Shown in pieces: positions 36,265 through 44,978 of a stretch of DNA of 64,000 bases (position 1 is its first letter; the number at the start of each line of letters is the position of its first letter). The DNA is from Xanthomonas sp. 10-10. Lineage in GTDB: Bacteria; Pseudomonadota; Gammaproteobacteria; Xanthomonadales; Xanthomonadaceae. The translations under genes and the position numbers were made by a program. Where the stretch lies: contig NZ_CP144460.1 in assembly GCF_040182365.1 (NCBI RefSeq), positions 1,736,001-1,800,000 of the forward strand. Reading direction: 5' to 3'. The notes under the pieces were generated by a model, which did no database searches, was not told the origin of the DNA, and worked only from the letters and a program-made list of their open reading frames with translations.

Positions 36265-37521
36265 TCACCAATCCCGATAGCGCTGCTGCCGGAACCACAA
36301 TGTCGCCAGCCACTTGGTTCCCGTGGTGACCGGCAGGCCTGCATGCAGCGAATCGGGATCGGGCCGCCCGTCGGCGTGCAGGTTGTCGAAACACACTACC
36401 GAGCCTGCGCAGGGCTGCACGCTGACACCGGCGACCGGGAATTCGGTGTGGCCACCTGCCGCGACCGCATTGAGGTAGACGCAGACGGTGCGCAACCGAT
36501 TACCGGCGGCGGGACGATCCGCCGCGATCCTGCTGGCCGGCAGGTAGTCGCGGTGCGCGCGATAGTGCTCCCCTGGCGCATAACACAGCACCGACAACGG
36601 CTCGGCGTGCGTCAATGGCAGCCGTGCGCAGGCGGCCAGCCGTGCCTGCGCAACGCGGGCGGCGAAGTCTTCCAGAATCGGGTCCAGCGTGGCGCCGCGG
36701 CTGGTGCGGATCGGCGTGCGCTGGCTGCTTGCATCTTCCGGATCGACCACCTGGGAAGCACGCAGATGCGGGCGGGCCAGCAGGATCAGCAGCCGGCACT
36801 CGTCGGCCGACAGCACGGCCGCGTGCCTTTCGATCGTTGGACTCTGGTGGAGCGGGGTCGGTGCGCTGCGTGGTGTGAAGTGAAGGTGGTCCAGCGCGAT
36901 GTCACCGGCCGGATCGGGCGGCGCGATCTGCACGTCGGGCAGGGCCGTGACACCCAGTGGCTGTAATTGCCGTAGCAGGTGATGTGCTGCATCGGGTTGG
37001 GCGGTAACGCCTTCGCCGCGCAGCAGGCGCTCGGCAAGCAGCGCTGCGGCTGGCACGTCGCCTGCCGATGCAGCCTGCTCCAGCAGGCGAACGCAGCGCT
37101 GTTGGTGTTGCGGATGATCGATTCTGCCGTGCTGGATGGCCAGCGCACGCAGCGCCGGCGGGTAGTGTGCAGCCGCTGCCGTGTGCAGCCGCGCATGCGC
37201 TTGCGTGCCCAGTTGCTCAGGATCCTGGCCGACAGCCAGCGTCGCCAGCAGGTAAGACGCGGCGGCCACGCCGTTGCGTTCGGCGTGCTGCCAGTACGCG
37301 ACGGCTTGGGCGACATCCACTGGGCCGCCGATGCCGTAGGCCAGCATGCGGCCGGCTTCGATCTGGGCGGCGGCATCACCTGCAGCGGCGCCACGGACAT
37401 ACCAGCCCCGGGCCTGCCCGGTCTCGCCGGCGCGAACCAGCGCCTGCGCCAATGCGTTGATGGCCGCAGGCTGTCGGCTTTGTGCGGCAAGGGTGAGCTG
37501 CGCGAGGGATGGGGTGTGCAT
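36265..37521 (-). CDS. Prolyl 4-hydroxylase-like 2OG-Fe(II) oxygenase with Sel1-type repeats
   Basis: This 418-residue protein joins an N-terminal helical repeat region (about 1-175, with Sel1-like pairs such as G-x-A-x-A-Q-I-E-A-G-R-M-L-A-Y-G-I-G) to a C-terminal prolyl hydroxylase domain. Iron ligands are the H-R-D triad start and a distal His in S-L-H-A-G, with a Lys in G-T-K-W for 2-oxoglutarate. It would hydroxylate a protein proline; the repeats could dock the target. AGGA precedes the ATG. The protein target is unknown. Confidence 0.87.
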   Translation of the reverse strand: MHTPSLAQLTLAAQSRQPAAINALAQALVRAGETGQARGWYVRGAAAGDAAAQIEAGRMLAYGIGGPVDVAQAVAYWQHAERNGVAAASYLLATLAVGQDPEQLGTQAHARLHTAAAAHYPPALRALAIQHGRIDHPQHQQRCVRLLEQAASAGDVPAAALLAERLLRGEGVTAQPDAAHHLLRQLQPLGVTALPDVQIAPPDPAGDIALDHLHFTPRSAPTPLHQSPTIERHAAVLSADECRLLILLARPHLRASQVVDPEDASSQRTPIRTSRGATLDPILEDFAARVAQARLAACARLPLTHAEPLSVLCYAPGEHYRAHRDYLPASRIAADRPAAGNRLRTVCVYLNAVAAGGHTEFPVAGVSVQPCAGSVVCFDNLHADGRPDPDSLHAGLPVTTGTKWLATLWFRQQRYRDW

Positions 37522-37556
37522 GGCCGCATCCTAATGCGTGCCCCGGCACAACGCGA

Positions 37557-38084
37557 TCAGCTATCGGCAACGAGTGCCAGCTGGGTTAGATACAGGCGCA
37601 GGTCGAACTCGAGCTGGTGGTAATCCGGCGTCATGTGGTTGCACAGCTGATAGAAGGCCTTGTTGTGATCGGCCTCTTTCAGGTGCGCAAGCTCGTGCGC
37701 CACGATCATCTGCAGGAACGGCTCCGGTGCATCGCGAAATACCGAGGCAATCCGAATTTCGCGACTGGCCTTGAGCCGGCCGCCGTGCACGCGCGAGATG
37801 GCGGTATGCGTGCCCAGCGCATGTTTCACCACCTGCAGGTGGTTGTCGTAGATCGCCTTGTGCAGGGTCGGCGAGGAGCGCATGTAACGCTCCTTCATTG
37901 CCTTGACGTAGTCGTACAAGTGGCGATCGGTGCGAATGCTGTGCCGCTCCGGATAGCGCCGCGCCAGTACCGCGGCGAGCTTGTCCTGTGCGATCAGCTC
38001 GCGCACCTGATCCAGGACGGCGGGCGGGTAACCGGCGAGATAGCGAAGAGTGTCCATGGCGATCGATTGCTGCAAGGCCTGCAT
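37557..38084 (-). CDS. YgjP-like (DUF45) metallopeptidase-fold protein
   Basis: This 175-residue protein carries the zinc motif H-E-L-A-H followed by a conserved K-E-A-D-H-N-K-A-F, as in the YgjP/WLM-related group of predicted metallopeptidases. There is no signal peptide, so it is cytoplasmic. Family substrates are unknown. The start may also be ATG 38057. The gene ends 35 bases from the start of the hydroxylase gene on the same strand. Confidence 0.85.
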   Translation of the reverse strand: MQALQQSIAMDTLRYLAGYPPAVLDQVRELIAQDKLAAVLARRYPERHSIRTDRHLYDYVKAMKERYMRSSPTLHKAIYDNHLQVVKHALGTHTAISRVHGGRLKASREIRIASVFRDAPEPFLQMIVAHELAHLKEADHNKAFYQLCNHMTPDYHQLEFDLRLYLTQLALVADS

Positions 38085-38477
38085 GATCGCCGATGCCGGC
38101 GGCGCTGGCGAATCCGGGAAAGCGGGTGCGCTGCATGGCGTCCGAACAATTCCCGGCGATTGCTTTCACTGCCACCAGTCTCATGTATGGACGTGCGACC
38201 GGCTCGCCCGCTGCGTGGTCGTTGTCGACCTGACGCCTCTTGCAAACGGTCTTGAGAGATAGGGGCTTTGCGATGTCCACGCACCGTCGACGCGCCTGGT
38301 CTGTGCATGATTCCTGCGCGCCGTTGGCTCTGAGCACCGTCTGCGTGTGGCAGCGTGTGTCAGCTGTATTCACGAATGCGGCACATGCCGATGGGTAGCG
38401 TGCAGCGCATGTTTTGCGGCGATGTGTCGCAAGCACACGATCGAACACGGCACCGTGCCGGATTAGGAGACAACAAC
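38085..38477. other. Gene-free stretch between divergent genes
   Basis: Nearly 400 bases between the YgjP-like gene (-) and the DUF1328 gene (+). Short overlapping frames have no ribosome binding site. It should hold both promoters. A small palindrome CGGCACCGTGCCG lies at about 38449-38461, just upstream of the DUF1328 ribosome binding site; its role is unknown. Confidence 0.4.
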
Positions 38478-38651
38478 ATGATCAAGTGGGCCATAATTTT
38501 CGCCATCATCGGACTGATTGCCGGTGCGCTCGGATTCGGCGGGATGGCAGGCGCTGCGATGGGGATTGCCAAGTTCCTGTTCTGGGCTGGCATCATCATT
38601 GCCATCGTGCTGTTTGTGCTGGGCATGACGATCGCCAAGAAGGTGACCTGA
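38478..38651 (+). CDS. DUF1328 small membrane protein (YtjA-like)
   Basis: This 57-residue protein is almost entirely two hydrophobic helices (about 4-27 and 32-52) with a K-K end, the pattern of the DUF1328/YtjA family of stress-associated inner-membrane proteins. AGGAGA lies eight bases before the ATG. A strong terminator follows 51 bases downstream. Function unknown. Confidence 0.88.
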   Translation: MIKWAIIFAIIGLIAGALGFGGMAGAAMGIAKFLFWAGIIIAIVLFVLGMTIAKKVT

Positions 38652-38702
38652 CGCGCCACGTGCAGCTGGGCAGTGCCTTGCTGTCGGCTGCACTTTTGCA
38701 AG

Positions 38703-38730
38703 GAGAGCGGCCATTGGCCGCTCTCTTTTT
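38703..38730 (+). terminator. Rho-independent terminator after DUF1328 gene
   Basis: A perfect ten-base stem (GAGAGCGGCC / GGCCGCTCTC) with an ATT loop is followed by five thymines. It separates the small membrane protein gene from the opposite-strand DUF2789 gene. Confidence 0.92.
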
Positions 38731-38795
38731 GTCAGCGCCTTGTACGATGCGATCGTTGCAGGCGATCTCAACCGCAACTACCGCGCGGACGCAGA

Positions 38796-39050
38796 TCAGA
38801 CGCCCGTGTCGTCGGCGGTCGTGTGCAGCGCTATGTTGAGCTGGTCGATGGTCACGATCCAGTCGGCATCGTCGAGACGTTCTTCACGCAGCAACTGCGC
38901 TTGTGCAGGTGTCCAGAATGGCGCTTCTTCCAGGCGCATATCGCCCGGCAAGGGCGAGTGCTTGGCGATGAAGTTGCCGATGCTGACCTCATCGGAGGGC
39001 AAGCCCAGCTGGGCGAACAGGTCAGAAAATGGGTGGACAGGTTGTTCCAT
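38796..39050 (-). CDS. DUF2789 family protein
   Basis: This 84-residue cytoplasmic protein matches the DUF2789 pattern: L-F-A-Q-L-G-L-P-S-D near 11-20, H-x-P-L-P near 32 and E-A-P-F-W-T-P-A-Q-A-Q-L-L-R-E near 42-56, then D-W-I-V-x-I-D-Q-L-N. The family is acidic and helical with no known role. It is a single-gene unit, divergent from the DksA-like gene. Confidence 0.88.
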   Translation of the reverse strand: MEQPVHPFSDLFAQLGLPSDEVSIGNFIAKHSPLPGDMRLEEAPFWTPAQAQLLREERLDDADWIVTIDQLNIALHTTADDTGV

Positions 39051-39193
39051 GGCAGATCCTTCGTGAGTGCGGATGACGGGTGTTGATGGCTGAATGTTAA
39101 AGCCCCCAGTTTGAGGGCACTGTGCACGGCCGGCTTGGAATTGCCTGCGCCAATGACCATATCGTCAGCCTGACCAGACAAGGTGAGACGAGC

Positions 39194-39460
39194 ATGGCGA
39201 CCGGATGGGCGGGTGATGGGGCGGTCCAGGACCAGATCGATGCCACCGTCGAAGATGCGATCCAGCGAGCGCGCAGCCAGCTGCACCAGGGGCCGAGCCT
39301 GACCCATTGCGAAGAGTGCGATGCGCCGATCCCCGAAGCGCGACGCAAGGCAGTGCCTGGCGTGCATCTGTGCGTGAACTGTCAGCAGGCGCATGACCTG
39401 GAGCAGGGCGCGCAGGGCGGCTTCAACCGTCGCGGCAGCAAGGACAGCCAGTTGCGCTGA
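39194..39460 (+). CDS. DksA/TraR-type zinc finger protein (YbiI-like)
   Basis: This 88-residue protein has the C-x-x-C...C-x-x-C zinc finger of the DksA/TraR family (C-E-E-C-D-A-P-I-P, then C-V-N-C-Q), with no long N-terminal coiled coil, like E. coli YbiI (88 residues). Full DksA acts in the RNA polymerase secondary channel; short members may or may not. ATG 39194 follows GGTGAG; an in-frame GTG at 39122 would add 24 residues. Confidence 0.88.
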   Translation: MATGWAGDGAVQDQIDATVEDAIQRARSQLHQGPSLTHCEECDAPIPEARRKAVPGVHLCVNCQQAHDLEQGAQGGFNRRGSKDSQLR

Positions 39461-39607
39461 ATGCGTCGGCGCGCCTGCGAATGGCTGGCGCCTCAGTTGA
39501 CCTTCAACCATTCTCGACGCGAGCGGGTTGCCCCGTCAGCCGCCATTGCTTCGCGCGCTCTGCGGTTGCCAATCACCGCTACCGTACCTTACGCACCCTT
39601 TGCTGGC

Positions 39608-40201
39608 TCAATTCGCGCTGAAGCCGCTGCTCTCGCGCCACCGGCGCGTGGTGCGCTGGAAGAACAGGCTGTTCGGAACCTGCAACACGCTGCCCGCATG
39701 GTCGCCGGTTTCTTCCAGGGTGGTGTAGATAACGTTGATATCGATCACGCGCCCCTTCAGGCCGGGCTTGTCGCCACCTTCGAGCAACTCGATATGGTCG
39801 TGCAGGCGAAACGGGCGCGTGGTGATGATCAGGAAGGTGCAGAAGATATTGGACAGCACGCTCCATGCGGCGAAGAACGCCACCGCACCGACCGCAGCAA
39901 AGCCGGTGAAGGCCGTCCACAGCGTGCCGCCAGAGACACCGGCAACGCGCAGGACCATCAGCAAGGCGCTGATCGAAATGACGAAGCTGCCAACGCGGCG
40001 GATGCCGATCATCATCTCGGCGGGCACGTTGTAGCGCGTGCACAGGCGCCGCAGCAATTGCCGCAACAACAGCCGCACCAATCCGGCCACGGCAAGTATC
40101 AGCACGATCTTGATCGTGGGCACTGCGATTGCCAGCCACTGCGGGTTCCAGTGAGGCAACAGGCTGCGGATCATGGCGGGCAAGGGGTCGGACGCGGACA
40201 T
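39608..40201 (-). CDS. MscS family mechanosensitive channel (short form)
   Basis: This protein of about 197 residues has membrane segments near 22-45, 60-80 and 88-115, the last being the pore-lining type (A-A-V-G-A-V-A-F-F-A-A). It is followed by the MscS beta domain (F-R-L-H-D-H-I-E, then G-R-V-I-D-I-N-V-I-Y-T-T-L). It lacks most of the MscS C-terminal cage, ending soon after N-S-L-F-F-Q. Such channels release solutes at low osmolarity. Starts at 40228 or 40252 are possible. Confidence 0.88.
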   Translation of the reverse strand: MSASDPLPAMIRSLLPHWNPQWLAIAVPTIKIVLILAVAGLVRLLLRQLLRRLCTRYNVPAEMMIGIRRVGSFVISISALLMVLRVAGVSGGTLWTAFTGFAAVGAVAFFAAWSVLSNIFCTFLIITTRPFRLHDHIELLEGGDKPGLKGRVIDINVIYTTLEETGDHAGSVLQVPNSLFFQRTTRRWRESSGFSAN

Positions 40202-40406
40202 CGGATCGGGCAAACATGGAGCGGGCATCCATTGTAACGGCGCAACCTGCACGCGGCAGGTGCGGGGGATGAATGCGTGGAGTGCCGAGTGTTATCGACA
40301 GCAGCGAATGCTGTCGCTGCTAGGGACTCAAAACGCCGCGTCTCCGATGCCGAGCGTCTTGTGGTGTGCAGGCAACGCGTCTTCCGTTGCGATAGATGGT
40401 TGCGAC

Positions 40407-40655
40407 TCAGTGCCGATCACGTGCGTCATGTGTCACCAAAGCCGCCAACCGCTGCAACGTCTGCGCGATTGCGTGGACAGCCGCCCACTGATCCGGCGTG
40501 CTGGCACCGATGCAGGAGGCGTGCTTTGAACGAGTCTCCAGCAGGCAGGCCTCGATCCGCGTAGGCGTCAGCCTGAGTTGCACTTCTTGCAGCGGCAGCG
40601 CATCGGAGCAGTGGGGTGTGCACAAGGCCAGGACCAGGCCGAGCAGGTGTGGCAT
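40407..40655 (-). CDS. Small secreted protein of unknown function
   Basis: This 82-residue ORF starts at an ATG with GGAG six bases upstream and begins with a hydrophobic leader (P-H-L-L-G-L-V-L-A-L-C-T) ending near C-S-D-A. The mature part has two more cysteines (A-C-L, S-C-I), which could form a disulfide. I do not recognise a family. The ribosome binding site and leader support it being real, but its size leaves doubt. Confidence 0.5.
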   Translation of the reverse strand: MPHLLGLVLALCTPHCSDALPLQEVQLRLTPTRIEACLLETRSKHASCIGASTPDQWAAVHAIAQTLQRLAALVTHDARDRH

Positions 40656-41103
40656 GACGATCTCCAATGTCGATCAGGCGTGACACCACGGTGGTGGCGG
40701 CTTGCAGCGAGATGGCGCGGGGAGCGCACGGTTGCAGACTTGGATGCGGCGGCCGGCCAAAAGGTTTAGGGCAGTCGAACAAAGGGCCGTGCTCGGCGCC
40801 AGGCGGGTGCGGCCGGGCTCGGTGCGGCATCTATCCCACGTACACGCCGGGTCCTGCGTGCCGTGTGCGCCTGCCTGACGCTGCTTGCTGCGCTTTGTCA
40901 GCCGCTTTTAGAGCGGTGGCGGCTGCCACGCGGCGTGCCACTGGCAAACACTGCGACGCCTCCAGTAGCCAGAGCGCTGGCGCCGCCCCGGATCAAGCGA
41001 TGCGGGGCTGCAGGGATGCCGGCAGGTCAGTGGTCTTTCGACCGGTCTTGGAAAAGTTCGCCAGGCCTTAAACCTTTCCGTTGCCCGGCGCATCCAACTG
41101 GCT
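40656..41103. other. Gene-free region upstream of ECF sigma operon
   Basis: About 450 bases without a supported gene, holding MITE-like copy B and the promoter region of the sigma factor operon. No autoregulatory ECF promoter could be assigned by eye. Confidence 0.45.
40769..40907 (+). repeat. MITE-like element, copy B (139 bp)
   Basis: This copy matches the element at 15485-15623 along its length and is the same size. Shared blocks include GCCAGGCGGG, CTCGGTGCGGCAT and GTACACGCCGG. The right end TTTGTCAGCCGCTT (40894-40907) is well kept; the left end GGGCAGTCGAACAAA is degenerate. Both copies are preceded by TTTAG. Confidence 0.75.
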
Positions 41104-41688
41104 ATGCTCGACACCTCCGTGCCCATCGACGCCCTGCCTTGCGCCACTCCCGCCGACCGCGACGACGCGGCGTTGGCGCGTGCGGCAGCCGCTGGCGAAC
41201 GCGCAGCGTATGAGACGATCTATCGCCGCCATTCGCCGCGGCTGTATGCGCTGGTGTGGCGCCTGTGCGGCGGGAATGCCGCACGCGCAGACGACGTACT
41301 GCAGGACACCTTCATCGCCGCGTGGAAGGCGTTGCCGCAGTTTCGCTTCCAGAGCGCGTTGGGCACCTGGCTGCATCGGCTTGCCGTCAATACCGCATTG
41401 ATGGAACTGCGCGCGCGCTCGGCGTTTGGCGATCGCGCCAGTGACGACGCTGACGAACTTCTCGCGGCGGTTCCCGATGGCGCGGGTTGTCATTCGATAC
41501 GGATGGATCTGGAGCGCGCCCTGGAAACCCTGCCGCCACGTGCGCGGGCGGTGCTGGTGCTGCACGATATCGAAGGCTGGAAACACCATGAAATCGCCGA
41601 CCAACTGCAAATGGCAGTGGGCAGTTCGAAGGCACAACTGCATCGCGCGCGTGGTCTGCTGCGCGCCCGGCTTGGAGAACACGCATGA
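41104..41688 (+). CDS. ECF-type RNA polymerase sigma factor
   Basis: This 194-residue sigma-70 family protein has region 2 (Y-E-T-I-Y-R-R-H, then A-D-D-V-L-Q-D-T-F-I-A-A-W-K) at about 37-75 and region 4 (L-P-P-R-A-R-A-V-L-V-L-H-D-I-E-G-W-K-H-H-E-I-A) at about 142-190. It is followed at ATGA overlap by a membrane protein that probably is its anti-sigma factor. It would direct a small stress regulon including its own operon (inference). Confidence 0.93.
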   Translation: MLDTSVPIDALPCATPADRDDAALARAAAAGERAAYETIYRRHSPRLYALVWRLCGGNAARADDVLQDTFIAAWKALPQFRFQSALGTWLHRLAVNTALMELRARSAFGDRASDDADELLAAVPDGAGCHSIRMDLERALETLPPRARAVLVLHDIEGWKHHEIADQLQMAVGSSKAQLHRARGLLRARLGEHA

Positions 41689-42218
41689 CCCCCGATCCCC
41701 CTGATCGCATCGACGCCGAGTCCACGGCCGAAGACGCTGCGCTGCGTGCGCGCCTGCAGGCGTTGCCGCAGCAGCGCCAGCCGCCTGCGCAGGTGTGGGA
41801 GCGCATCGCGCCGGCATTGGTGCCGCACGCCACTGTGGTGGCGCGCCGGCCGCGCGGCCGGTCCTGGGCGATGCCGGTGCTCGGGGTGGCGCTGGCAGCG
41901 GCGGTGGCCGTGGTCGCGGTCGTGCCAGGTCTCAGGCAGCACACATCGCTGCGTCCTGCGCAGCCGGCGCTCGTCGCGCAGGCGCAGGCGATGGCCGGGC
42001 AATACCAGCAGGCCATTGCGCAGGTTCCGGTACAGCAGGTGCCGGCCGATTTGCGCCCTGCGCTGGACGAGCTGGATCAAAGCGCACAGGCCATCCATGC
42101 CGCCATCGCGCAGAGTCCGCGGTCGGCCTTTTTGTTATCGCAACTGCAGCGCACCTACGCCAAGCGGCTGCAGTTGACCCGTCTCGCCTCCCAGGGCCAG
42201 ACACCCTTTCTAAGTTGA
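41685..42218 (+). CDS. Putative anti-sigma factor, single-pass membrane protein
   Basis: This 177-residue protein has a cytoplasmic N-terminal part (1-60), one membrane segment at about 62-80 (A-M-P-V-L-G-V-A-L-A-A-A-V-A-V-V-A-V-V) and an extracytoplasmic Gln/Ala-rich helical part. The ATG overlaps the sigma stop by four bases. Topology and coupling fit an anti-sigma factor, but there is no recognisable zinc anti-sigma motif (no HxxxCxxC), so this is a context-based call. Confidence 0.75.
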   Translation: MTPDPPDRIDAESTAEDAALRARLQALPQQRQPPAQVWERIAPALVPHATVVARRPRGRSWAMPVLGVALAAAVAVVAVVPGLRQHTSLRPAQPALVAQAQAMAGQYQQAIAQVPVQQVPADLRPALDELDQSAQAIHAAIAQSPRSAFLLSQLQRTYAKRLQLTRLASQGQTPFLS

Positions 42219-42229
42219 GGAGCATGCTC

Positions 42230-43114
42230 ATGCACTACGCATCTGTTTCCCTGCTGCTGTTGGCTGCGGTGTGCGCTGCACCGGCAGCTGCGCAAACCGC
42301 GGTCAACCAGAGTCATCCCCTGGCGCGCGGCGGGCGCGTGGAGCTGGAAAACATCGCCGGGCAAATCCGTGTGCGCGGTTGGGACCGCGACGAGGTGGCG
42401 CTGACCGGGACCTTGGGCGAGGGTCAGCGGTTGGAGGTCGATGCGAGTTCGAACCGGTTGCAGCTGGAGGTGATCTATCCGCGCACCAGCCGCAACGGCA
42501 AGGGCGCCCAGCTGGAGTTGCGCGTACCGCGTGCCGCCATGCTGCAGGTGGATGCGGTCAGCGCGTCGGTGGATGTGGATCAGGTCGATCTTGCGCGGCT
42601 GCAGCTCAAATCCGTCAGTGGCGACGTGGTGGCACGCGGGCGTGCCAAGGAAGCGCAGCTGGAGACGGTCAGCGGGACGTTGCGCAGCACGGTCAGCAGC
42701 GGGCGGGTGACGCTGGGCACGGTCAGCGGGCAGATCGACGCGCAAGCCGGTGCCAGCGGGGTCGTGTCGGCCGAGTCCGTCTCCGGCGATATCCGGATCG
42801 GTGCGGGGCAGGTCTCGCAGTTGCGTTCGCAGAGCGTGTCTGGCTCGACCGCAGTGACGGTGACCGGACTGGCGCCGGGCGGCAGCATCTCTGCCGAGAG
42901 CGTCAGCGGCACGATCACGCTGGGGGTGCCGCGCAACGTGTCGGCGGCGCTGAATGCAGAGGTCTTCAGTGGCGACATCCGCTCGGTGGCCGGGCGGGTC
43001 GAACGGCCGGAGTACGGCCCCGGCAAGAGCTTGCGTGCGACGCTGGGGGCAGGCAACGGCGATATCAAACTGGAGTCGCACTCGGGTTCGGTGCGTATCG
43101 ACTACAGCAACTGA
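42230..43114 (+). CDS. DUF4097 secreted beta-repeat protein
   Basis: This 294-residue protein begins with a signal peptide (to A-A-A-Q near 23) and continues as a beta-strand repeat with recurring V-S-G or S-V-S-G-x-I turns at roughly 15-25 residue spacing, the DUF4097 pattern predicted to form a beta-helix or adhesin-like solenoid. There are no cysteines in the mature part. GAGGAG seven bases before ATG 42230 favours it over ATG 42224. It is third in the sigma/anti-sigma operon and so a likely target or sensor partner. Confidence 0.87.
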   Translation: MHYASVSLLLLAAVCAAPAAAQTAVNQSHPLARGGRVELENIAGQIRVRGWDRDEVALTGTLGEGQRLEVDASSNRLQLEVIYPRTSRNGKGAQLELRVPRAAMLQVDAVSASVDVDQVDLARLQLKSVSGDVVARGRAKEAQLETVSGTLRSTVSSGRVTLGTVSGQIDAQAGASGVVSAESVSGDIRIGAGQVSQLRSQSVSGSTAVTVTGLAPGGSISAESVSGTITLGVPRNVSAALNAEVFSGDIRSVAGRVERPEYGPGKSLRATLGAGNGDIKLESHSGSVRIDYSN

Positions 43115-43125
43115 TGCCGAAAACA

Positions 43126-43151
43126 AACGTGCCACCTTGCGGTGGCACGTT
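43126..43151 (+). terminator. Hairpin after DUF4097 gene (terminator-like)
   Basis: A perfect eleven-base stem AACGTGCCACC / GGTGGCACGTT with a TTGC loop begins 12 bases after the stop. The downstream T run is weak, so termination efficiency is uncertain. Confidence 0.7.
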
Positions 43152-43227
43152 GGTAACACGTCAAGGAAACCCTTGGCTGCAGCTGCTTGAGCGCGCGCTG
43201 CGCAGCAAGCGCTAGCGTGCTCGCTGC

Positions 43228-43413
43228 TTACGCGATCTTGTCGCCGTCGTTGCGGGCGGGGCCGAAGTTGGTGGTGAGCACTTCGATCCGGCCGCCGGTC
43301 TTGCGGAACGCGGCGATGTCGGCAGCGATGCGCTCACGACTGAGCGGCTGCGACTTGCCTTCGCTGCGAGCGATGCTGGGCTGGGATTTCTGCTTGGTCG
43401 CGGGACGTGCCAT
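43228..43413 (-). CDS. Small hypothetical basic protein
   Basis: This 61-residue protein is basic at the N-terminus (R-P-A-T-K-Q-K-S-Q) with a helix-rich middle (S-R-E-R-I-A-A-D-I-A-A-F-R-K-T-G-G) and no signal peptide or metal motif. The start is well supported by AGGAGG six bases before ATG 43413. I do not recognise a family. It is convergent with the DUF4097 gene. Confidence 0.7.
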   Translation of the reverse strand: MARPATKQKSQPSIARSEGKSQPLSRERIAADIAAFRKTGGRIEVLTTNFGPARNDGDKIA

Positions 43414-43601
43414 GTGGCCTCCTGTAGCGGGGAAGTGCAATGACACCGCGTGCGGCCAGGGTGGTGCGCGCGGAAGCGGTGTCGAGAAGTGCGATCGCGT
43501 TCGGTGCGCCATCGCGGTGGCACGGCGAGCGTGCCTTGCTGACACGACGGCGGGGCGTCAGGCAGCAACCGCTTATTATAGGCACTGAGCGCCGATTTGT
43601 G

Positions 43602-44978
43602 TTAATCGTCCGACGGGCGGGCGCCTTGTGCCGCCGCCCATGCCAGGCCCTGCACCACGCCGAACGAGGGGTCGCCATGCACCAGGCGCGATTCCGGGAA
43701 CACCGCGGCCACGGTGTCGCGGATATAGCCGGCGCGCGACATGCCGCCAGTCAGGAACACGGTAGCCGGCGGCGCAGCCAGGTCGGCGCGCACCTGCGCA
43801 AGCAGGCCTTCCAGTTCGCGCAGATAGCTGGAAGCGGACGCAACCAGTGCGCTGGCCTGCACGTCCACGCCCAGCCCGCGTTCGATGAATTCCAGCGACG
43901 CCTGGTGCCGGTCGAGCTCGCTGAGCGCGATCTTGCAGGCTTCCACGCCGCGATACAGGCGCGCGGTATTGCCGGTGTCCTGCAATGCCTGCAGGCGTTT
44001 GTCGAACGGGGCAGGTACGTCCTGGTACTTGTGCAGGCGGAATTCGCGTTGGCGGGTCATGTCCTGCACCATCGCCGCTTCCACGTAGTGGTGCGCCGGC
44101 ACGCGGGTGATGCCGCGGCCGAACAGCGGCATGTAGGCCGCGAGACTGAGTGCCAGATCGATGTCGGTACCGCCGCGCGCGATGCCCCAGGCGCGGTGCA
44201 CCTGCGGCGGGGCGCTGCCGCCGACGCTGGCATGGGCGATGTCGGTGGTGCCGCCGCCGATGTCCACCACCACCGTGTCGTGGCGGGTGTCATGGCTGAC
44301 GTGGTAGTGCATCGCCGCCGCTGCGGGTTCTTCGAGAAACTCCACGCTGTCGAACCCTGCAGCGATTGCCGCAGTCTGCAGAATCTCCAGCGCCTGCGCA
44401 TTGCCGGCCTCGCCGATCGAACTGCGAAATTGCACCGGGCGGCCAAGCACGGCGGTGCGGATGTTGAGATCGAACTGGCGCGAGGCGGTCAGGCGGATAT
44501 GTTCCAGCACGTGCGTGGCGATGCCGGTGATGGTCTGGCGCGCGCGCGGGTGCAGGTTGTAGCCCAGCATCGACTTGGGACTCTGCACCAGGTTGCCTTC
44601 GCCTTCGAGAAAGTAGGCGTCCAGCGCATCGTCGCCGTATACCGCGTTCTGCAGCAGTGCCGCCGAGCTGCGCGGCTCGCGCACCTGCTCTTCCATCCAT
44701 TGCCGACGCACGATGCGCAGCGCCTCGCGGCGCAAACTGTCCTGATTGGGCGTGCGGCCAGCGGCAACGGCGTCGCGACGGCCGGAGTCGATCAGGCGCT
44801 GCATTTCGTATTCGAGCGCGGGCGTGAGGCTGAAATCCTCCGGGTCGCGCATGGTGTCGGGAAAATACACCGTGGTACGGAACTGCAAGGCCTCGCCGAA
44901 GCGCACCGGCGCCACCTGCCCATCGACGATCGCCGCGGCGGCGGAGTTGCTGGTACCGAAGTCGATGCCGAGTTTCAT
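43602..44978 (-). CDS. Hsp70 family protein (YegD-like)
   Basis: This 458-residue protein has the actin/Hsp70 ATPase fold: phosphate loop G-I-D-F-G-T-S-N-S at 4-12, second phosphate motif V-V-V-D-I-G-G-G-T-T-D near 230-240 and adenosine motif F-L-T-G-G-M-S-R near 400. It ends soon after, so it lacks the canonical substrate-binding domain, as in E. coli YegD. Client proteins are unknown. ATG 44978 begins the fold directly. Confidence 0.9.
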   Translation of the reverse strand: MKLGIDFGTSNSAAAAIVDGQVAPVRFGEALQFRTTVYFPDTMRDPEDFSLTPALEYEMQRLIDSGRRDAVAAGRTPNQDSLRREALRIVRRQWMEEQVREPRSSAALLQNAVYGDDALDAYFLEGEGNLVQSPKSMLGYNLHPRARQTITGIATHVLEHIRLTASRQFDLNIRTAVLGRPVQFRSSIGEAGNAQALEILQTAAIAAGFDSVEFLEEPAAAAMHYHVSHDTRHDTVVVDIGGGTTDIAHASVGGSAPPQVHRAWGIARGGTDIDLALSLAAYMPLFGRGITRVPAHHYVEAAMVQDMTRQREFRLHKYQDVPAPFDKRLQALQDTGNTARLYRGVEACKIALSELDRHQASLEFIERGLGVDVQASALVASASSYLRELEGLLAQVRADLAAPPATVFLTGGMSRAGYIRDTVAAVFPESRLVHGDPSFGVVQGLAWAAAQGARPSDD

